Shown one piece after another: positions 1-8,022 of a stretch of 64,000 nucleotides of DNA (position 1 is the stretch's first letter; every line of letters begins with the position of its first letter). Below the pieces are notes generated by a model, which was not told the origin of the DNA, made no database searches, and saw only the letters and a program-made list of their open reading frames with translations. A program made the position numbers and the translations under genes. Origin of the DNA: an uncultured Oscillospiraceae bacterium (GTDB taxonomy: Bacteria; Bacillota; Clostridia; Oscillospirales; Oscillospiraceae); NCBI GenBank assembly GCA_910587345.1, contig CAJUKH010000043.1, forward strand, positions 337,857-401,856, written 5' to 3'.

Positions 1-261
1 CCGGGGGGTGAAGGCCGCCCGGGGCAAATCGTTGGACTTGCGGTTGACGCAGTAAGCGCAGTCATAGCAGCAGTGGTTGGTCATCAGCACCTTCAGCAAT
101 GAAACGCACCGGCCGTCGGCGGTAAAGGTGTGACAGCAGCCGGAATTATTGGCGGTGCCGATGGTCCCCGCCTTCCCGCCCCGGACCACCCCGCTGGAGG
201 TACAGGCAGCGTCATATTTGGCGGCATCGGCCAGAATGGTCAGTTTTTCCATCAGGTCCAC
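1..261 (-). CDS. Radical SAM protein, putative DNA modification/repair type (partial, C-terminus outside window)
   Basis: The first 87 codons of a radical SAM enzyme are present; the gene runs off the left edge. The motif CCYDCAYC supplies the CxxxCxxC cysteines that bind the [4Fe-4S] cluster for S-adenosylmethionine cleavage. The N-terminus (KLTILADAAKYDAAC, then GRCVSLLKVLMTNH before the cysteines) matches the family annotated as putative DNA modification/repair radical SAM protein. The GTG at 261 is preferred over the in-frame ATG at 252 because it sits 6 bases after a GGAGGAG ribosome site. The gene overlaps the end of the upstream HD-domain gene by 50 bases, so the two are surely co-transcribed. 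The family's substrate is not established as far as I know; membership is clear, function is not. Confidence 0.85.
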   Translation of the reverse strand, partial: MDLMEKLTILADAAKYDAACTSSGVVRGGKAGTIGTANNSGCCHTFTADGRCVSLLKVLMTNHCCYDCAYCVNRKSNDLPRAAFTPR

Positions 262-841
262 AACGGGCTCCTCCTCCCTCTCCCAGCAGTTCCATCACTT
301 GCCGATACTTTTCCTGATAATGCAGCTTGCCCTCCGGGGACAACTTGGCAAAGCTCCGTTTCAGCTTTTCCCGGACAAAGGTCTTTCCCTCCTCCAGTTC
401 CATGCCTTTTTTTGCATAAGCCATATAGAGCAGGCTGGGCACGCTGTCAAAATGGGAGATGGCGTCGGCATCGGCCACACACCACTCCTCTATGCTGCCC
501 TTGGGCGCCGGGACGCTTCCCCGGTGACTGCGGATACAAGCCCGGACCAGAGCGGTCTTCTCCGGGGGATAATTCATCCCCTCCAAAATCTCCCCCGCCA
601 TTTGGGCGCCGTACTCATGGTGCATGGCATAGAGGCTCTCATCCGTGATGGAGGCAATATCATGAAGCCATCCGGCGATCATGACCACCTCCACATCTCC
701 GCCGTACTGTTCCGCCAGCTCTTTGCCGTTTTTCACCACGGCCTTCACATGGTCAAATATCCCCATGCCAAACACATTTGAGGGCCGGCGGCACCGCTCA
801 TATATCTCCTGCTGCAGATAGTTCAATATGTCCTCCCGCAC
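212..841 (-). CDS. HD-domain phosphohydrolase-like protein
   Basis: 209 residues with an HD metal-binding pattern: an early His in GIFDHVKAV (about residue 31), the HD pair in AGWLHDIAS (about 59-60), later His residues in MHHEYGA and a distal ADADAI aspartate. This is typical of small HD hydrolases acting on nucleotides or phosphoesters. The start is GTG at 841, preceded by GAGAGGAGAG. The C-terminal tail (after about residue 190) is low-complexity and overlaps the radical SAM gene, so the stop may be recent. It is first in a two-gene minus-strand operon with that radical SAM gene, from a near-perfect promoter at 874-901. No substrate can be assigned. Confidence 0.8.
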   Translation of the reverse strand: MREDILNYLQQEIYERCRRPSNVFGMGIFDHVKAVVKNGKELAEQYGGDVEVVMIAGWLHDIASITDESLYAMHHEYGAQMAGEILEGMNYPPEKTALVRACIRSHRGSVPAPKGSIEEWCVADADAISHFDSVPSLLYMAYAKKGMELEEGKTFVREKLKRSFAKLSPEGKLHYQEKYRQVMELLGEGGGARCGPDGKTDHSGRCRQI

Positions 842-873
842 TTTTCTCTCTCCTCTCGAACTTTTGTTCTTTT

Positions 874-901
874 ATTATAGTACAACCGTTCGATTTGTCA
901 A
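874..901 (-). promoter_or_regulatory. SigA-type promoter of the HD/radical SAM operon
   Basis: On the minus strand TTGACA (901-896) and TATAAT (879-874) are separated by 16 bases; both hexamers match consensus. The expected start of transcription is about 867, 26 bases before the GTG start. Confidence 0.75.
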
Positions 902-941
902 GGAGAAAATTTGGTCTGGAATGGGCGGCCGACCCTGTGCC

Positions 942-970
942 TTGTGGCAGGGGAAAATTTGTGCTATACT
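942..970 (+). promoter_or_regulatory. SigA-type promoter of rlmA
   Basis: TTGTGG (942-947), 17 bases, TATACT (965-970), directly upstream of the TTG-start methyltransferase gene. Confidence 0.6.
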
Positions 971-995
971 GTTCCCAAAGAGAGGGGGGATCTGT

Positions 996-1814
996 TTGGA
1001 AAGCCTGTTTTCCTGTCCCATCTGCGGTCAGGCTCTGACCCGGGAGGAGGGGCGGTACACCTGCCCGGCGGGGCACAGCTTTGATACAGCAAAGGAAGGT
1101 TATGTAAACTTACTTCCCGCCAACCGGCAGCACTCAAAAGCGCCGGGAGATGACGGGGAGATGATCGCCGCTCGATCCGCCTTTCTGGGCGGCGGGTGGT
1201 ATCAGCCCCTTCAATTAAAATTATGTCAACTGATTCAAGAAACCTCCTCCCCCTCTCCCGTTCTGTTGGACGTGGGGTGCGGAGAGGGCTACTATACCGC
1301 TGCCGCGGCCGCTGTGGCGGCCCGGAAGGGCGGACGGACAGCAGGGATAGACTTGTCCAAGGCCGCCGTCAAACGGGCGGCAAAGCGGTGCCGGGAGGGG
1401 GAGTTCGCCGTGGCCTCGGCCTATCACCTGCCGGTGGGGAACGCCGCCGTGGACATTTTGGTGGACTGTTTCTCCCCGCTGGCGGCCGAAGAGTTTGCCC
1501 GGGTGCTGCGCCCCGGCGGGCTCTTTCTCTATGTGGTCCCCGGCCCCCGGCACCTGTGGGAGCTGAAGGAGGTCCTGTACGACACTCCCTATGAAAACCA
1601 GGAGAAGGAAGAGCTTTATCCCGGCTTCCGCTACCGGGAGGTGGTCCCGGTGGAGACCACCTTCACTCTGCCCGGGCAGTCGTCCATTCAAAGCCTGTTT
1701 GGCATGACTCCTTATGCCTGGAAGACCCCAAAGGCGGGGGTGGAACGGCTGGCGGCGCTGGAAAGCCTTACCGTCACCGCACAATTTCGTATCCACGTTA
1801 TGGAGAAGACGTGA
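996..1814 (+). CDS. rlmA: 23S rRNA (guanine-N1)-methyltransferase, RlmA family
   Basis: 272 residues. The N-terminus has the RlmA zinc finger, CPICGQAL followed by YTCPAGHSFD, and the linker AKEGYVNLLP that is a family hallmark. Next comes a Rossmann SAM-binding core with motif I LLDVGCGEGYYT, the RPGG turn after beta-4 (VLRPGGLFLY), then PGPRHLWELK and a TPYAWK segment, also diagnostic. The family methylates N1 of a guanine in 23S rRNA helix 35 (G745 or G748 by lineage; this protein does not tell me which). The start is TTG at 996, six bases after an AGAGGGGGGA ribosome site; longer upstream readings would start inside the promoter. Monocistronic: own promoter, terminator at 1816-1844. Confidence 0.9.
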   Translation: MESLFSCPICGQALTREEGRYTCPAGHSFDTAKEGYVNLLPANRQHSKAPGDDGEMIAARSAFLGGGWYQPLQLKLCQLIQETSSPSPVLLDVGCGEGYYTAAAAAVAARKGGRTAGIDLSKAAVKRAAKRCREGEFAVASAYHLPVGNAAVDILVDCFSPLAAEEFARVLRPGGLFLYVVPGPRHLWELKEVLYDTPYENQEKEELYPGFRYREVVPVETTFTLPGQSSIQSLFGMTPYAWKTPKAGVERLAALESLTVTAQFRIHVMEKT

Positions 1815-1815
1815 G

Positions 1816-1844
1816 AAAGGCCCGGGCTTTTCGCCCGGGCCTTT
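1816..1844. terminator. Bidirectional terminator
   Basis: A 12-bp perfect stem (AAAGGCCCGGGC and its complement) with loop TTTTC lies between the convergent rlmA and SDR genes; A and T runs flank it on both strands. Confidence 0.8.
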
Positions 1845-1852
1845 TTGTATCC

Positions 1853-2569
1853 CTATATCACCAGTCCGCCGTTGGGGGCGATGACCTGTCCCGTAAGGAA
1901 GGCTCCCCCGGGAGAGCAGAGGAAGGAGACACAGCCCGCCACGTCCTCCGCCGTTCCCAGCCGGCCCAGAGGGGTCTCCTCCGCCAGAGCGGCCAGAGTT
2001 TCCTCCCCCAGAGGGCGTACCATGTCGGTGTCCACCACCCCGGGGGCCACGCAGTTCACCGTGATGCCGGAGGGGGCCACCTCCTTGGCCAGCGCTTTGG
2101 TGAGGCCGATGACCCCCGCCTTGGCGGCAGAGTATGCCACCTCACAGGAAGCACCCACCTGTCCCCACATGGAGGAGAGGGTGACGATGCGCCCCTCCTT
2201 CCGGTGGAGCATGGGGGGAAGGGCGGCCTGACAGCAGTAAAAGACACCGTCCAGGTCCACCCCTATGACCCGGCGGTAGTCCTCCGCCCCCATATCCTGG
2301 GTCAGTCCCTGCCAGGCCACCCCGGCACTGCAGACCAGAGCGTCCAGCCGACCGAAGTGTTTCAGCACCGCCTCCACCAAGGCCCTGGCCTGAGCGGGGT
2401 CGGAGACATCGGCGGGGAGGGCAATGCCCTGCAGGTCGGCAGCCAGAGCTTCGGCCTCCGCCCGAGAGCGTTGATAGTTCAGGGCCACGGTGTAACCATC
2501 GGCGTGGAGCCGCCGGGCCACGGCGGCTCCGATGCCCCGGGATGCTCCGGTGATGAGTGCGGTTTTCAT
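1853..2569 (-). CDS. Short-chain dehydrogenase/reductase (FabG-like)
   Basis: 238 residues, the usual classical SDR length. It has the cofactor loop TGASRGIG (residues 7-14), a CSAG sequence in place of the more common NNAG, catalytic Ser in TLSSM, and YSAAK carrying the Tyr and Lys. The C-terminal segment PGVVDTDM and the ending GQVIAPNGG are as in 3-oxoacyl-ACP reductases. Arg/Ser after beta-2 (NYQRSRAEAE) suggests NADP(H). It stands alone rather than in a fab operon, so the substrate may be another ketone or alcohol. Start ATG 2569 follows GGAGGACCTGCC. Confidence 0.85.
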   Translation of the reverse strand: MKTALITGASRGIGAAVARRLHADGYTVALNYQRSRAEAEALAADLQGIALPADVSDPAQARALVEAVLKHFGRLDALVCSAGVAWQGLTQDMGAEDYRRVIGVDLDGVFYCCQAALPPMLHRKEGRIVTLSSMWGQVGASCEVAYSAAKAGVIGLTKALAKEVAPSGITVNCVAPGVVDTDMVRPLGEETLAALAEETPLGRLGTAEDVAGCVSFLCSPGGAFLTGQVIAPNGGLVI

Positions 2570-2654
2570 GGCAGGTCCTCCTTGGGTAAGCGTGGAAAAG
2601 GCGGCGGGTCTTTTCTGTCAGTATAACAGATTCCCCGCCGGGATGCAAACAGAA

Positions 2655-2691
2655 CGACAACGCCCCCGGTTTGAAACCGGGGGCGTTGTCG
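2655..2691. terminator. Strong stem-loop, probable terminator/insulator
   Basis: An inverted repeat of 18 bp (CGACAACGCCCCCGGTTT and its complement) separates the end of the permease gene from the region upstream of the SDR gene. The T run after the stem is weak on either strand, so termination is likely but not certain. Confidence 0.55.
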
Positions 2692-2763
2692 GGATACTGG
2701 TTTCCAATGGCCGAAAGATTCCTTTCCACCCTGAGGCCCCAGAGCGGAAGGGCACAGAAAAAA

Positions 2764-4116
2764 TCAGACCAGCTCTTCGTAGGTGGGCTGGATGTCCAGC
2801 TTCTTGCCCCGGACGAGGCCGAAGAGGAAGGCGCCCACCAGGACCACCACATTGAAGCCCAGCAGCCCCAGGCTGAGGCTGGAAGCGTTCATGTAGGTGC
2901 TGAACAGGGAACCCGCCAGAGCGATGATGCAGAAGAGGTTCAGCACAGGCTGGCTCACATGGAAGGCCGACTTGGCCCAGGAGTTGGGGAAGAGCTTGGG
3001 GATCTTCATGGTGCCCACGGCAATGATGATACCGGTGACGCCGCTGATGACCAATGTCAGGTTGCCCAGCACGGAGACGGACAAGCCGGAAAGGCAGCTG
3101 GCCGTACCGATCACAAAGTACATGGTCTGGATCTTCCAGGGCACCTTCTTCTTGTTCAGGGCAGCGAAGGACTGGGGCAGCCAGCCGTCGTCGCACATCT
3201 GCATCAGAGGCTTGGGGCTGGTGGCCAGAGAGTTGTTCAGGGTGGAGGCCAGAGCGCAGCCGGCGCCGCCGATGACAAAGACGTAATAGGCCCACTTGGG
3301 CAGGACGTGATCGGCCACGGCGGTCAGGTTGGCACCGGCCACCTCGGGCACGGGAAGCACGCCGGCGGCCACAAAGGACAGAACGCCGTACATGGCGGCC
3401 ACAAACAGGGTGGAAATGATGATGACGATGGGAATATCCCGGGTGGGGTTTTTGGCCTCGGCCGAGAAGTTGACGATGATGGTGGCGCCGCCAGTGGCGA
3501 AGGTGAGAAGTCCGGCCGCCTGGCACATACCCATGACGCCGCTCATCATAAAGTAGCCGTCGTCATTGCTGAAATAGCCGCCCCAGTTCACCTTGCCGAT
3601 GCCGAAGGCGCCGAACATAATGAGAGAGGCAATGAGGATGATGACCAGAGTGTTCTGGACCTTGGCAAAGGCGTCAATGCCCACCAGATTCAGCACATAG
3701 AAGACCACCATGGTAGCGGCGGCGATCCACTTCTCCAAGCTGGCATCCCAGCCGAAAAGGGCGCAGAGATAGCTGCCCAGAGACAGACCGAACATACCCA
3801 GAGACAGGTTGCCGACAATGCCTGTGATGACCTGCATACCGGCGAAGGTCTTGCCGCCCAAAATCTGGACATGGGTATAAGTGCCGCCGTACATCCGGAT
3901 ACAGGAGCAGATGAAGATGTAGGGGATGGCGGTAGCGCAGGTGATGACGGCGGCGATAATGAACGAGAAGAACACCGACCGGCCGGTGGTGGCGATGGCG
4001 GCCGGCATCAGAGACATGATGCCGGCACCGATAATCTGACCCACGGCGGAACCCATCAGGTCACCAAAGCCCAATTTTTGTTCCAGTTGTTTCGTAGAGC
4101 TGCCTTGTTCTGCCAT
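2764..4116 (-). CDS. APC-superfamily amino-acid permease
   Basis: 450 residues with about 12 hydrophobic segments and no signal peptide. The first helix reads GSAVGQIIGAGIMSL, the GAGI-type unwound substrate-binding motif of APC transporters. FSAEAKNPTRDIP matches the conserved loop after TM6 (E.xNP.R.IP). It imports or exchanges amino acids or related amines across the cytoplasmic membrane; specificity cannot be read. Start ATG 4116 has AAGGAGG 10 bases upstream. The gene has its own consensus promoter and a roughly 150-base leader with palindromes. A second, distinct APC permease lies at 41822-43156. Confidence 0.88.
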   Translation of the reverse strand: MAEQGSSTKQLEQKLGFGDLMGSAVGQIIGAGIMSLMPAAIATTGRSVFFSFIIAAVITCATAIPYIFICSCIRMYGGTYTHVQILGGKTFAGMQVITGIVGNLSLGMFGLSLGSYLCALFGWDASLEKWIAAATMVVFYVLNLVGIDAFAKVQNTLVIILIASLIMFGAFGIGKVNWGGYFSNDDGYFMMSGVMGMCQAAGLLTFATGGATIIVNFSAEAKNPTRDIPIVIIISTLFVAAMYGVLSFVAAGVLPVPEVAGANLTAVADHVLPKWAYYVFVIGGAGCALASTLNNSLATSPKPLMQMCDDGWLPQSFAALNKKKVPWKIQTMYFVIGTASCLSGLSVSVLGNLTLVISGVTGIIIAVGTMKIPKLFPNSWAKSAFHVSQPVLNLFCIIALAGSLFSTYMNASSLSLGLLGFNVVVLVGAFLFGLVRGKKLDIQPTYEELV

Positions 4117-4210
4117 ACGTTATTCCTCCTTTTTTTGTGCGGAACACAGGAACCCAAAGCGCTGTCAAAGGGCGGGCCCGCCCATTGGAGCCGGTCAGGA
4201 AAGGGAAATC

Positions 4211-4250
4211 ATGGGTTGTCTGCAACCCATGAAAATATCCCAGGATATTT
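4211..4250 (-). promoter_or_regulatory. Two palindromes in the permease mRNA leader
   Basis: Between the permease promoter and its start codon lie two adjacent perfect hairpins: ATGGGTTG/CAACCCAT (4211-4230, 4-base loop) and AAATATCC/GGATATTT (4233-4250). They could be a protein operator or an attenuating RNA structure. No known riboswitch core is recognisable. Confidence 0.45.
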
Positions 4251-4276
4251 TTGCCATCATTATTGTTGTTAAGTGA

Positions 4277-4305
4277 ATTATAATGCGAAGCAGTCCATCT
4301 GTCAA
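4277..4305 (-). promoter_or_regulatory. Consensus SigA promoter of the permease
   Basis: TTGACA (4305-4300), 17 bases, TATAAT (4282-4277) on the minus strand: a perfect match to consensus. Transcription would start about 4270, leaving a leader of about 150 bases. Confidence 0.8.
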
Positions 4306-4411
4306 CGCGGGGGCCTATTTTCGATGATTTCCCCAAATTTGCAGGAGTAATTTTGTATAACTCGCTCAAGAAGGAATTTTATCTCATGGGGAGGAAATCT
4401 TACCTTCCCCC

Positions 4412-4463
4412 TTGTATTTCTTGTTTTCCGTGATATAATACTAAATTGATAGGTAATCCTATC
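4412..4463 (+). promoter_or_regulatory. suf promoter with overlapping palindromic operator
   Basis: TTGTAT (4412-4417), 16 bases, TATAAT (4434-4439). Immediately downstream GATAGGTAATCCTATC (4448-4463) is a perfect 6-bp inverted repeat around TAAT, placed over the transcription start, a classic repressor position. An Rrf2/IscR-type Fe-S sensor would be the natural candidate, but none is encoded in this window. Confidence 0.6.
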
Positions 4464-4500
4464 CTTCCGATACACCCCCAACACAAAGGAGTAGAAATAT

Positions 4501-5238
4501 ATGCTTGAAATCAGCCATCTGCGTTACGACGTGACGGCGGAGGACGGCAACGACCTGGGCATCCTCCGGGACGTGTCTCTCACCGTGGGCGACGGCAAGC
4601 TGGTGGTCATCACCGGCCCCAACGGCGGCGGCAAGACGTCCCTGGCCAAGACCATCATGGGGCTTTATCAGCCCACTGCCGGCTCCATCCGCTGGAACGG
4701 CACCGATATCACCAACCTCTCCGTCACCGACCGGGCAAAAGCCGGAGTCAGTTACGGCTTTCAACAGCCGCCCCGCTTTAAGGGCCTGAAGGTCAAGGAC
4801 CTGATCGCCCTGGCGGCCGGCAAGGAGGACCTGACCCCTGCCGAGGGATGTCAGTACCTGACCCAAGTGGGCCTGTGCGCCGACGATTACATCAACCGGG
4901 AGATGGACTCCGCCCTCTCCGGCGGCGAAATGAAGCGCATTGAGATCGCCACCATTCTGGCCCGGAAGTCGGGCCTCATGATCTTTGACGAGCCAGAGGC
5001 CGGCATCGATCTGTGGTCCTTCGCCAAGCTCACCGAGACCTTTGAGGCCATCCACCGCAGGGGAGAGTCCACCCTGCTCATCATCTCCCATCAGGAGCGT
5101 ATCATCCAGCTGGCCGACGAGATCGTGGTCATCGAGCAGGGGCAGGTCGCCATGCAGGGCCCCAAGGATGATATTTTCCCCCAGATCATGGCCCGGACTC
5201 TGCCGGGCTGCGGCTACATGAAGGAGGAGGTGCGCTGA
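4501..5238 (+). CDS. sufC: SufC-type Fe-S assembly ATPase
   Basis: 245 residues, a single ABC ATPase domain. Walker A is GPNGGGKTS (about residues 39-47), signature LSGGEMKR, Walker B LMIFDEPEAGID, with the SufC-type EAGID ending, and the switch His in IISHQE. SufC powers opening of the SufB/SufD scaffold for Fe-S cluster assembly in the cytosol. Ribosome site AAAGGAG sits 9-10 bases before the ATG. The stop overlaps the start of the next gene by one base, so translation is coupled. There is no sufS, sufU or sufD nearby; the sufC-sufB-only layout corresponds to the minimal SMS system (SmsCB) described in anaerobes and archaea. Confidence 0.92.
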   Translation: MLEISHLRYDVTAEDGNDLGILRDVSLTVGDGKLVVITGPNGGGKTSLAKTIMGLYQPTAGSIRWNGTDITNLSVTDRAKAGVSYGFQQPPRFKGLKVKDLIALAAGKEDLTPAEGCQYLTQVGLCADDYINREMDSALSGGEMKRIEIATILARKSGLMIFDEPEAGIDLWSFAKLTETFEAIHRRGESTLLIISHQERIIQLADEIVVIEQGQVAMQGPKDDIFPQIMARTLPGCGYMKEEVR

Positions 5239-6158
5239 TGGACAAGACACAGCTCAAGATTTTGAAGGAGATCGCCCAGCTGGAGCAGGTGCCCCAGGGG
5301 GCCTATAATTTCCGGGTGGACGGCCAGCTGGACGCCCGGAACACCACCGCCAACATTGACATTGTATCCAAAACCGACGGCAAGCCGGGCATTGACATCG
5401 TTATCAAGCCGGGGACCAGGGGCGAGAGCGTTCACATTCCCGTTATCATCAGCCAGTCCGGCCTGACCGACGTGGTCTATAACGACTTTTACATCGGAGA
5501 GGGGGCCGACGTGGACATTGTGGCGGGCTGCGGCATCCACAACGCCGGGTGTGAGACCTCTCAGCATGACGGCATCCATGTCTTCCATGTGGGCAAAAAC
5601 GCCCGGGTCCGCTATGTGGAGCGCCACTACGGCGAGGGGGAGGGCACCGGCGAGCGTATCCTGAACCCCCGGACCGAGGTCTATCTGGAGGAGGGCGCCT
5701 CCATCACCATGGAGATGACCCAAATCAAGGGGGTGGACTCCACCATCCGGGACACGGTTGCCGAGGTGGCCGCCGGCGGCGAGTGCATCATCAACGAGAA
5801 GCTGATGACCGACGGCAAGCAGCTGGCCGAGAGCAATATGGAGATCATTCTGAAAGGACCCGGCGCCACGGGGCGGGTGGTCTCCCGGTCGGTGGCCAGA
5901 GGGGATTCGGTCCAGGTCTTTCGGCCCTGTATGACGGGCCAGGCGGATTGCTTCGGCCATGTGCAGTGCGACTCCATCATTATGGACGAGGCCAAGGTCA
6001 AATCCATCCCCGCCATCGACGCTCAGAGCGTGGACGCCCAGCTCATCCACGAGGCGGCCATCGGCCGCATCGCCGGGGACCAGATTTTGAAGCTGCTGAC
6101 GCTGGGCCTTACCCCCGAGGAAGCTGAGGAGAAAATTTTGGAAGGGTTTTTGAACTGA
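5238..6158 (+). CDS. sufB: SufB/SufD-family Fe-S scaffold (short, SmsB-like)
   Basis: 306 residues, well short of classical SufB (about 470). It has the SufBD beta-helix core: VRYVERHYGEGEGTGERILNP, VARGDSVQVFRPCMTGQADCFGHVQCDSI and IPAIDAQSVDAQLIHEAAIGRI, followed by QILKLLTLGLTPEEAEEKILEGFL, the C-terminal SufBD helix. Cys residues at C-GIHNAGC and in PCMTGQADCFGHVQC are possible ligands. The short length, lack of the SufB N-terminal extension and pairing only with SufC fit SmsB, proposed as an ancestral Fe-S scaffold. A terminator follows at 6166. Confidence 0.88.
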   Translation: MDKTQLKILKEIAQLEQVPQGAYNFRVDGQLDARNTTANIDIVSKTDGKPGIDIVIKPGTRGESVHIPVIISQSGLTDVVYNDFYIGEGADVDIVAGCGIHNAGCETSQHDGIHVFHVGKNARVRYVERHYGEGEGTGERILNPRTEVYLEEGASITMEMTQIKGVDSTIRDTVAEVAAGGECIINEKLMTDGKQLAESNMEIILKGPGATGRVVSRSVARGDSVQVFRPCMTGQADCFGHVQCDSIIMDEAKVKSIPAIDAQSVDAQLIHEAAIGRIAGDQILKLLTLGLTPEEAEEKILEGFLN

Positions 6159-6165
6159 AAACCGG

Positions 6166-6196
6166 GAGCCGGTCAGCAATGCTGACCGGCTCTTTT
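6166..6196 (+). terminator. Terminator of sufCB
   Basis: A 12-bp perfect stem GAGCCGGTCAGC/GCTGACCGGCTC with AAT loop followed by TTTT, 8 bases after the sufB stop. Confidence 0.85.
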
Positions 6197-6240
6197 CGTT
6201 TTCCAGAGATGATATCCATGTTTTGCTGTCCACAGGGATT

Positions 6241-6372
6241 GGCTCTCGACTTGACCCAGAGGGTGCTTGGGAAACTCTTGAAACGGCACAACAGGCGTAT
6301 TATAAATACGAAAGGGTATTGGGGAGAACCGATGTCCCGCCGGGGCTGTGTACCTGCGGAACTTGGAGAGCC
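6241..6372 (+). ncRNA. Candidate structured RNA between sufB and the MATE gene
   Basis: The 357-base gap after the suf terminator holds no convincing gene. GGCTCTC (6241-6247) and GAGAGCC (6366-6372) could form a closing stem around about 118 bases that contain further short hairpins (GTATT/AATAC at 6297-6309). Size and a long closing stem resemble 6S-type RNAs, but I cannot match a family consensus, and no clear promoter or terminator bounds it. The MATE promoter lies further downstream, so this would be an independent transcript, not a leader. Confidence 0.25.
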
Positions 6373-6450
6373 GGGGGCCGCCTAAAATCAAACACCTTAC
6401 CAAACCGTTCGCCGCCCCGTCCGAAACCAGCAAAACTTTATTTTGACCTA

Positions 6451-6479
6451 TTGCGTTACTGGGAAAAGGATGTTATACT
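6451..6479 (+). promoter_or_regulatory. Promoter of the MATE exporter gene
   Basis: TTGCGT (6451-6456), 17 bases, TATACT (6474-6479) with an extended TG two bases before the -10. The leader contains a small CGCC/GGCG hairpin followed by a T-rich run (about 6490-6525), possibly an attenuator. Confidence 0.6.
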
Positions 6480-6556
6480 AATTATAACAATTACGCCCGC
6501 CTCTGGCGGTCGTTCTTTTTTCTGCTCCATCCATTCTTTTTTACTTGAGGTGAATT

Positions 6557-7963
6557 ATGTCCAGTCTTTCCCGTTTCTTTGCCGCCCAGGACATGACGGA
6601 GGGTACCCCTTGGAAGAAAATCGTCTCCTTCGCCATTCCCCTGCTCATCGGCAACATCGCCCAGCAGCTCTACAACACCGCCGACTCGGTGATCGTGGGC
6701 AAATATGTGGGCGACCTGGCTCTGGCCGCCGTGGGCGGATGCGGCCCCACCCTGAACCTGCTCATCGTCCTCTTCGTGGGCATTGCCACCGGCGCCGGCA
6801 TCATGGTGGCCCAGTACTTCGGTGCCAAGCAGAAGGAGGAGCTGTCCTACTCCGTGGGCACCTGCCTCACCCTCACCGGCATCGCCTCCCTCATCATGAT
6901 GGTACTGGGCACCCTGGCCGCCCCGCCCCTGCTGCGGCTGTTGGACACCCCGGTGGAGACCTATGATATGTGTGTGGCCTATATGCGCATTTATTTCCTG
7001 GGAATTGCCGGCATGGGCTTTTATAACATCCCCTCCGGCATTCTTCGGGGGCTGGGCGACTCCCTCAGCGCTTTGAAATACCTGATTGTGGCCGCCGGCC
7101 TCAACATTGCTCTGGACCTGCTTTTTGTGGCAAAGTTTGGCATGGGGGTCCCCGGCGTGGCCATCGCCACCATCATCGCCCAGTTCATTTCCGCCAGTCT
7201 CTGTCTGCGTAAGCTCTTTGCCATGCGGGATGTGATGCACCTGAGAAAAGAGCATTTCGGTCTGAACAAGCGCTATGCCAAGCAGCTGGTGAAGCTGGGC
7301 CTGCCCTCCGGATTGTCTCAGGCAGTCATGTCCTGCTCCGGTTTGGTGGTCCAGTCCCTCACAAACTCCTTCGGCGCCGCCTTTGTGGCCTGCAACACCA
7401 TTGTGATGCGCATCGACGGCTTTGTGATGATGCCCAACTTTTCCTTCGGCAACGCCATGACCACCTTCACCGGCCAGAACGTGGGCGCCGGCGACATTGA
7501 CCGGGTCCGTAAGGGCGCCAAATCGGGCACCGCTCTGGCAGTGGGCACCTCCGCTGTGCTGGTGGCCTGTATCATCTTCTTCGGCCCCACCCTTATGGGC
7601 CTGTTCACCGACACCCCGGAGCTTATTGAGATGTCCACCCTGATGATGCGCATCCTGGCCCCGGGCTACATTGCTTTCGCCGTCACCCAGTGTATGGGCG
7701 GCGTGATGCGGGGCGCCGGCGACACCACCACCCCCATGTGGATCTCCTTCTTCACCACCATCGTGGTCCGGGTACCTCTGGCCTATCTGCTGGCCTACCT
7801 CACCCGCAGCGACGCCAACCCCACCGGTGACCCCCGGACGGTCTTCCTGTCCCAGCTCATCGCCTGGCTGGCCGGCGCTTTGGTGAACTTTATCGCCTAC
7901 AAAAAGGGCAAGTGGAGCCGCCGCCTCAAGAACATCGAAAATCACGCCGTAGCGGCCGATTAA
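6557..7963 (+). CDS. MATE-family multidrug/Na+ antiporter
   Basis: 468 residues, about 12 membrane helices in two pseudo-repeats, normal MATE length. The N-terminus WKKIVSFAIPLLIGNIAQQLYNTADSVIVGKYVG is the family signature; the second half repeats it (KLGLPSGLSQAVMSCSGLVVQSLTNSFG). It belongs to the DinF/NorM-like group common in Clostridia and would export cationic drugs or metabolites in exchange for Na+ or H+. Ribosome site GAGGTG is 5 bases before the ATG. Monocistronic, with a terminator at 7976. Confidence 0.92.
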   Translation: MSSLSRFFAAQDMTEGTPWKKIVSFAIPLLIGNIAQQLYNTADSVIVGKYVGDLALAAVGGCGPTLNLLIVLFVGIATGAGIMVAQYFGAKQKEELSYSVGTCLTLTGIASLIMMVLGTLAAPPLLRLLDTPVETYDMCVAYMRIYFLGIAGMGFYNIPSGILRGLGDSLSALKYLIVAAGLNIALDLLFVAKFGMGVPGVAIATIIAQFISASLCLRKLFAMRDVMHLRKEHFGLNKRYAKQLVKLGLPSGLSQAVMSCSGLVVQSLTNSFGAAFVACNTIVMRIDGFVMMPNFSFGNAMTTFTGQNVGAGDIDRVRKGAKSGTALAVGTSAVLVACIIFFGPTLMGLFTDTPELIEMSTLMMRILAPGYIAFAVTQCMGGVMRGAGDTTTPMWISFFTTIVVRVPLAYLLAYLTRSDANPTGDPRTVFLSQLIAWLAGALVNFIAYKKGKWSRRLKNIENHAVAAD

Positions 7964-7975
7964 AACAGAAAGAAG

Positions 7976-8010
7976 GACCCTGTCGTTCGGAAACGACAGG
8001 GTCTCTTTTT
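7976..8010 (+). terminator. Terminator of the MATE gene
   Basis: 12-bp perfect stem GACCCTGTCGTT/AACGACAGGGTC with loop CGGA, then CTTTTTT. Confidence 0.9.
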
Positions 8011-8022
8011 TGCTCTTCCTTC

